This document shows, in pieces, positions 51,923 to 57,916 of a stretch of DNA of 57,916 bases. The translations under genes and the position numbers were made by a program. The DNA lies in contig JAVKOQ010000327.1 in assembly GCA_031835245.1 (NCBI GenBank), positions 1-57,916 on the forward strand, written 5' to 3'. Source of the stretch: Balamuthia mandrillaris (Eukaryota > Discosea > Longamoebia > Balamuthiidae). The first letter of the stretch is position 1. Each line of letters begins with the position of its first letter. The notes beneath the pieces are model-generated. The model saw only the letters and a list, made by a program, of their open reading frames with translations. It was not told where the DNA came from and ran no database searches.

Positions 51923-52784
51923 TTAATAGCTATCAAAGCTATGCTCTGGGCCTGCTACTGCACGGTGGTGCCAACTTCATTCCAAAAAGCACGAGAAAGA
52001 GAAAAAGCATGAGAGCCGTGAGAAGGAGAAAGCGAGTGGAGAGATACAAAATAACGCACCGACGACCAAACATATCACAGTTGTTGCACAGCTGGAAACC
52101 ATGACACTTGGTGCATTGAAAACCACTCCCACGAGGGACATAGGCATTACAGTCATTGCACATTCCTGCCATTCAGCAAATTAGACAAGACGCAGAACGC
52201 AGAGAAACAAAGACGAAGAAACAGAAGGAGCAAACCATTAGTAGTGTGATTAACATGGAACGCAAAGCCGTTCAGTTGAACGGGTTGAGGAACAGGCACC
52301 ACAACCTGCGACTGAAGAGTGGGGCTGTAGGCTTTGACCTTTGGGGAGGAAGCAGGTTGAGGGCTTTTGGCCACCTTTTTTTGAGGAGTTTTGGAGGGTG
52401 TACCGCCGCCTCCTCCCAAGAATAAATGGCAATGCGGAAACTGAAACAAAAAGTGATTAACAATAGAAAAAAAGCAAACGAAAAAAAAAAAAAAAATACC
52501 GAAGCAAGGTTGTTCTTGACACAGTCGACGTGATAGTAGCGGGAGATTGGATGGCCATAGTCAGAGTCTTCTACATACTCGGCCACTCGTTCGGTGTTGG
52601 CTTGGATACGTTGGAAGCATTGTTTGCACTACGTTAACGATAAAGCGGTTATGAGAAGTGAGCACAACGAGATCTCCAACGATGAAAGCGGAAACTGCTA
52701 CAGGACAGATAGAAAAAAGGAGGCAGGTACCGTAGATCTTCCGCTCTTCGCGTACTCTGTTGAATAGGTCGGAACGTCGCTCAT
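51923..52784 (-). CDS. Small PARP-type zinc-finger protein with a second Cys-rich zinc module
   Basis: About five exons start at ATG 52784 (MSDVPTYSTEYAKSGRST). The PARP-type finger is recognisable: YAKSGRS, then CKQCFQRIQ and RYYHVDC, giving a C-x2-C...H-x2-C set. The next exon holds a Gly run and a basic Pro/Ser linker (TPSKTPQKKVAKSPQPAS). The following exon encodes CNDCNAYVPRGSGFQCTKCH and LCNNCD, a ZZ/B-box-like arrangement of three CxxC pairs. The last exon most simply reads WHHRAVAGPEHSFDSY with a TAA at 51923; its histidines could complete the second zinc site. PARP fingers bind DNA breaks, but no catalytic domain is present, so function is unknown. The last splice is approximate. Confidence 0.75.
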
Positions 52785-52906
52785 GTTTGCTTTTCTCCTG
52801 AGTTGTTGTTATCTTTCTTTTGGTTTTTTTGTGCTGCTTCGCCAAAAATATTCCTGGAAAAATTTTCGGTTGGTGTTTATTTTTATTTATTTTTTTGTTA
52901 CTGCGT

Positions 52907-55900
52907 TTAAAACTCATCGTGATGATCAACGCTGGCAGCGTCCACAGCTGGAACATGCGAGGAAGGTAGGTCTTCACCTTCTCCCTCTTCTTCTCGTTCA
53001 TCAGGTGGTGATCCACTTATGGAGTCAGTTACAGGCATCATTGGTCCTCCCTCATCTCCCTCCTCAAGAACGATGTGCGCAGGTGGCAGGTTTTGATGGT
53101 ACCGCTGCCAAATGGCCTGATAGCCTTGCTCTAAGTGTCGAACACGTGCTTCACTGTCAAACAGCGGACTCTTGCCTCTGTGCTGTAGCAGATAAGCCCG
53201 CTTGTGGGCGAGGAGCAAAGGTTCGCGTGCCAAGCTCACCGCCATGAACTCATATTTGAGGCTGTCAGCGGCTATGAATTCGGTGGCGGGCAGAGCGTGC
53301 AAGATGCTCATCGTGGTTCGTGTGGCCATTGTTTTGTTGGCCAGAGTTAAAACGGGCACTCCCATCCATAAGAAATCGCTTGCTGTGTTGTGGCCATTTT
53401 GTTTCCATGTCTTGAGTTTGAAACGCCCAACATTACCAAAATGAGAAGAACTTACAACAAAAGAAAAGGAGAAAAAAAAAAAGAATGGGAGGAATGAAAT
53501 ACGTCTAGACACAGGTCAGCATGAGCGATTGCCTCCAAATATTGCTCTGATAGGTTCAAATTCACAAAAGTGAGTATTTTCACAAATTGAAGGTTTTAGC
53601 AGGAAGTGGGGTCTCATATGGCAAGTGGTAGGACTATGAGGCTTATAAATCGCCCGCCCACCTCCATTGTCCCACCCCTGGCCGCTATAGGGCAAGACGA
53701 TATTTCACTTACCTGTTTCTAAATCGGGTACAAAATAAATCCTGCTTCTGTCGACGCCATGCATCTCCGCCTCGGCTCTCAGATTGTTGATGACGGTCTT
53801 CTTCTTGGTCATTAGCCACAGCACGCCCTTTGGTACGCTATTAAGTATTTGCATCCACGATTGCCATAAATCTTTTGACAGGACAACTGGTAATGATTGT
53901 TTTTATTAGTAATCGTTAAAGAATGGTTAGACGAGAAGAGCTTAAACCGAATCAAAAAAGAACAAGAACAAAGGGCTGATGAATGGTACCAGGATCATTG
54001 AAATTTGCAAACACAAAAGCACGGTCAGGCAGCCCATATTGATGCCGGTTGAGCGTGATGCTGCTAGGTAGGTGGCTCCAATGACGCTTCAGGCTATTGA
54101 AAGAGTACGTATCGGGCAAGTAAATTATCTTTTCTGAGTAATAGCTTTGATAGCGATCCGGAATGACCCTTTGGTCTGCTATTAAATAGTCCACGAACGG
54201 AGTACCTGTCATTAGGGAAGACAACAGAGCAGTTAACCTCTTTTCGTTTGATAACGTGTTAGAGAAGCCACATAAGTATGAGATACATCACCTGTGGTGT
54301 GAGGATGTCCCATATAAGCAATCTGGAGAGGAGCCGGTCGTAATGCAAGACTGCGTATTCGGTTTTCATTGCTTATGCCGATTAAGTCAACGAGTATGTG
54401 GATTCCTGAAGAGAGGAAAACCTTAACGAGGAAGACTATCAGTAGAGAAAGAAAAATAATGTACCATGACTGGCGATGTTTTGGGAGAGGTTAACGTAGT
54501 TAACGTCCGGCAGATGGATGAAATGCTCGCAATCATTGGCGAATTTGTCATGCCAAGGATCAATGTCTCGCGCGATCACGAAACAATGAACATCAAACAG
54601 TTCTCTGTCATGCAATGCGAATAAATCCAAGAGGGCATGACCTCCTCCTGCCCTCGTGAACGGCGGTGCCACATAGCCCAAACGAATTCTAGAGTGCCTG
54701 TTATAAACCGAGAGTAAGCCACAAATGCGGAGGAGAAAAGGGAGAAGTAGAAAAGCAACAGCATCCACGAGGGAGTTGAAACGTGCCCTGCAAAGTTTCT
54801 AGGTGAATGAGAAAAGGGCAAGGTATTATCGCTGGTTGCAACGATGGGAGCAATGTCTCCAACGATCATATGTGAATAGGCCGCATAGATGCGCAGCAGC
54901 TTGATAGGCGTTAAGCTAATATCTTTGTCGCAACAATGGACCAACAGCTTTGATGGATTCACTGCCAGTCCTCTCGACCCTTTGCTGTCTCCACCTGCCT
55001 CTGGTTTCTTTCCGTCATCCCTGTTCTTCACGTTCTCGTTGTTATCGACGGCGCTATGCATCAACGAAGGAAGTTCTTTGTCAATGAGCTTCATTAAAAG
55101 TGGGAGATAATGGTCCACTTGCTCCCAATCGCAAAGCGATAAAGAACCGTATGAGAATGAAGTGAGGGTATTGAGAAGAATGTCTTTCATGTCCTTTTCA
55201 GTAACGAAGGGAAAGATCGCGTTGGTAGGACTTGGCATTGGTAGAGAAGAGGTAGTGGCGGAAGACGGGGCAAAGAGGTGAAGCTTGGAAAGATCGAAGA
55301 GAATATTACGGGCAGCAGCAGAAGAACTGTCCTTAATTCCAGTCATGTTCAGTACGAGAGTTGTCCTGCCAGATGTAGGCGCAAGTGGAATCGAAAAAAA
55401 TGCATAGAGGGCAGCCTTCACTTTAAATCGTTTGAATGCTGTGCTCTCCTGTCTCGCAATAGCCTGATGTTGTTGATTGTTTGAACTTATTTCGCTATTG
55501 GGAGATGTGCTCGTCACTGTTGTTGGATTCGATGGAGGTGCCACTTCTTCGTAGATATCGTTGCGGTTCTCCACATAACGGTATAACTCTTCCACTGATA
55601 CCACCGCCTTGATCAACTCCATGATGCGCGTTGTGAATATCTCCAACAGCCTCTTAAAGTAGTGGATGGCTTCCTCCACGCGCTTCATAGTGGAAAAGAG
55701 GGAAGCCAGATTGAAATGAGCCAATACGTTATTTGGATCCGAAGCAAGAACCAGCTCGAAGGTCTCTCTGGCCTTGTCGGCATTAACTGCCATCAGGCAG
55801 GTCCCTTTGTTGATGTAAAGCCCAACACTAGAAGGAAACCCAAGCTCCTCCGCTTTCTCGTATTGCATAAGAGCTTCATGTGGTTTATCAATTGCTGTTC

Positions 55901-56945
55901 GAGGTCATCATGTTAGAGTGTACGCTAATACTGAGGGCAAAGGCCAGAAGAACAATGTACCTGAGAGAGCATTTCCATAATTGTAAAATCGAGTGGGTTC
56001 AGAAGGGTCAAGTATTATGGCCTTCTTCAAGCTCTCTAGAGCTTCGTTGATGTAGCCCAGCTGCCTATAGATGAGTCCCAACGTGGCATATGCACTGGAA
56101 TGGGAGGGATCCACTTCCTCCACTATCCTCTCGCAATAACGCAGCGCCTCTAGTGGTCTGTCCAATCCACGAAGAGTTTTGCAGAGGGCGTGCAGGAGCG
56201 GCGCGTCAGGGACGTTCAGCGCATCAGCCTCAAGGAACGCTGCTAAAGCTTCTTCCAAGTTGCCCGCCCTTCTGTGCGACTTGATTTTGGGTTAGCTTTG
56301 AGGATGAGAGAAGAGAGGGCAGAGAGTGAGAGAAACAAGAACAACAAGGGATACCTCGCCTAACATCTTGTACACGACAAAGACGTCGTGTTGGCTGTGG
56401 AGGCTGTTGGGGACCAGCATGATCTCAAGAGCCTCCTGAAAGAAGACAGCAGCTTGCTTGAACTGATTTTTCTTGAAGGTGACCCTGGCCAACATCTTTG
56501 TGGCCTCCAACTTGCGGTGTGCAAAGAGAAAGTTGTCTTTCTGGCCCCACATGAAGGAAAGGTCTCGCAACACCTTTTCTGCCAAGGCGCTGGCCTCGTC
56601 CAGGCGATCCTTTCCAAACTCCAGCTCTGCTGTGGAGAGGAACGAGTCTATCTCGGCGATGCTCTTTGGGCTGGTGGACATGAAGATAACGTGGTCTCCA
56701 TGGTCGGTTACTATCTCTGTGGGAGCGTTGGGGGAGGGGGAGTAGGCAGAGGCGGAAGCGAACGAAGAAGGCGCCGATGAAACTTTTTTGCGATGGTGGG
56801 TATGGTTGCCGGTTGTGCTGGAGACCCGCTTTTTCCTGCGCTTGCCTTCCACGAAGGGGCACACCACCAACAGAAGGAGAAACAGAAGGATGATGGCCGT
56901 TCTCCAGAGTCGTCTGCTTGGCACGGCCCTACCAACCCCTACCAT
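52907..56945 (-). CDS. GT41 O-GlcNAc/O-fucose transferase-like protein with TPRs and an N-terminal membrane anchor
   Basis: This OGT/SPY-superfamily enzyme has about nine exons: 56945-56355, 56279-55961, 55894-54769, 54697-54465, 54405-54292, 54205-53990, 53886-53714, 53546-53503 and 53410-52907. The N-terminus has a basic start and a strong hydrophobic stretch (WRTAIILLFLLLLVVCPFVE) followed by a basic Ser-rich region. TPR repeats span about residues 110-420 (SSAYATLGLIYRQLGYINEA; NVLAHFNLASLFSTMKRVEE), with a low-complexity insertion. The GT41 catalytic region shows IRLGYVAPPF, YMGHPHTTG, DYLIADQRVIP, RHQYGLPDRAFVFANFN and NGHNTASDFLWMGVPVLTL. The C-terminus is acidic. GT41 enzymes are normally soluble and nucleocytoplasmic, so the anchor is unusual. 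Donor sugar cannot be decided. Confidence 0.9.
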
Positions 56946-57408
56946 GACTTTGTTGTTGATATTTCTTTTTTTTTCAAGAATCAACAAAAAAAAAAAGGGC
57001 CCCGCTTATGCAGTATGAGATTTTCTCTTCCTTGGAAATTTGCTGCTGCTTTCTTTGCCCCCCCCCCGTAGTGGTCAGCCAAATAGAGAGACAGACACCA
57101 CTTGGCGCAGCGAAGGGACGCGGCCCATAAAAATTCCTTTCTTCTGTAAATCGCTGACGTGTCCCTCCCATGAGCACAAACGACACCACCTGACCAACGT
57201 ATCCTCGTGCGCATTCCTTTTTCCCAGTTGTAGAACAACAAGGGAAACAAACCATGCATTAAAACAAAAGAGTGTTTCTTGCACGCTGGGTCAGCCGTTT
57301 TGTGGTTGAAGTGTTTGTTCAGGTTGAGGTGAACATAGATATTTACACAGTTTTCCCAAGTGTCCTCTCGCCCAATTGTAGCGAAGACAAGTCTTTGGTT
57401 CCGAGGAG
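56946..57408. other. Intergenic region upstream of the GT41 gene
   Basis: Both flanking genes are on the minus strand. It holds the GT41 promoter and 5' UTR with A runs (56984-56996) and a C-run (57059-57067). Short open frames on both strands look like chance. Nothing else is supported. Confidence 0.5.
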
Positions 57409-57916
57409 TTACGTCTCCACCTTGCGCACAGTGGAAGCCGTGCTCGCTCGTGCCCGTATGTCGTGCACCGTTGCGCTTTTCTGAGTGTCTGAACTGCTTC
57501 GGGCCTTTCTTCTGTTCAGATAGCTGAACCGCACAGGAGGTTGCTGAGAGGGGTCCTGTGGGGCAGTGGACGTCGTTCCTCGCCTGTTCTGTGCCGCTGC
57601 GGCTGAACCTCGTTGAATCATAGTGGCAGGTCTTTCGCTCGCCTTCTTTTTCGTGTGCTCCGCCTCGTTCTTGCTCTCTGTTTTCTCTTTTTCCGTCTCT
57701 TTTTCGTTTTGGAAGGAAGCGGTCCGCCTGACCTGTGGAGGTGAGTTGTGTTGGCCTTCGGAAAAACTTCTAGGAAGAGCTCCAGTGGAGGAAGAGATCT
57801 TTTTCATCAAAGCCAACCGAGAACCTTCGTCTTCCGCTTCCTCTGCTTCTCGGTGTACGTCCCCAGTGAGGCTACTGCTGTTGGTAAAAGAAGAGGACCG
57901 ACAATATAGATCAGGA
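57409..57916 (-). CDS. C-terminal end of an unknown, low-complexity protein (5' part outside window)
   Basis: An open minus-strand frame enters from the right edge and stops at 57409. Residues are Ser/Arg/Glu/Lys-rich (LALMKKISSSTGALPRSFSE; QNEKETEKEKTESKNEAEHT) with RRTASF and RKARSSS sites that look like basophilic kinase targets. No domain is seen. It is probably the disordered tail of a larger regulatory protein. I prefer this frame over plus-strand alternatives because it is open across the whole edge and has a biased composition like other tails in the window. Confidence 0.55.
   Translation of the reverse strand, partial: PDLYCRSSSFTNSSSLTGDVHREAEEAEDEGSRLALMKKISSSTGALPRSFSEGQHNSPPQVRRTASFQNEKETEKEKTESKNEAEHTKKKASERPATMIQRGSAAAAQNRRGTTSTAPQDPSQQPPVRFSYLNRRKARSSSDTQKSATVHDIRARASTASTVRKVET

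Noticed and set aside
54576-54769. Continuation of GT41 exon 3 in its own frame past 54769
   Set aside because: The GT41 motif IRLGYVAPPF appears in another frame after a GT-AG intron (54768-54698), so the read-through frame is intronic.

Overview
This is an intron-dense eukaryotic nuclear contig of moderate GC content. The combination of a Roco protein (LRR-Roc-COR-kinase-WD40), an SHK-type kinase with a C-terminal SH2 domain, DNMT2, a GT41 transferase and short 40-130 nt introns suggests a free-living amoeba of the Amoebozoa. A Balamuthia/Acanthamoeba-like lineage is my inference; the species is not proven by anything visible here. I see no tRNA or rRNA genes, CRISPR arrays or intact transposons.

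Layout from left to right: 1-8674 (-) a giant Roco kinase whose 3' end lies outside the window; 9197-10702 (-) RBM22/Slt11 splicing factor; 10915-12170 (+) TMEM19/DUF92 membrane protein; 12325-12597 (-) ribosomal protein eL29; a (TTAGGG)n block at 12751-12800; 12827-18822 (-) INO80 remodeller; 19280-20895 (+) the C-terminal half of an RHS/Crinkler-like protein ending in a SAP motif; 21290-23715 (+) a coiled-coil protein; 24043-27587 (-) a second coiled-coil protein with a dynein-adaptor-like box; 27633-28373 (+) a small membrane protein; 28794-30050 (-) PP1 catalytic subunit; 30756-31259 (-) a PH-like protein; 31674-37432 (+) TRAPPC11; 37562-38255 (-) a four-helix membrane protein; 38516-41720 (+) SHK kinase; 42046-46010 (-) a mitochondrial FAD/Fe-S D-2-hydroxyacid dehydrogenase; 46251-48092 (+) a DXD glycosyltransferase; 48187-48936 (-) a dual-specificity phosphatase with a UBA-like tail behind an in-frame TAG; 49032-50482 (+) DNMT2 tRNA methyltransferase; 50700-51754 (+) ARMC1; 51923-52784 (-) a PARP-type zinc-finger protein; 52907-56945 (-) a GT41 (OGT-like) enzyme with an N-terminal membrane anchor; 57409-57916 (-) the C-terminal end of an unknown protein.

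The genes are housekeeping and signalling genes in mixed orientation, with no operon logic. Neighbours are often head-to-head across 45-260 bp or tail-to-tail across 95-330 bp, so promoters and terminators must be compact. The most distinctive feature of the window is intronic: pyrimidine microsatellites, (CT)n and longer units, recur inside introns and always read CT on the coding strand of the host gene. Splice junctions were placed by eye from GT-AG sites and reading-frame continuity and should be treated as good drafts.
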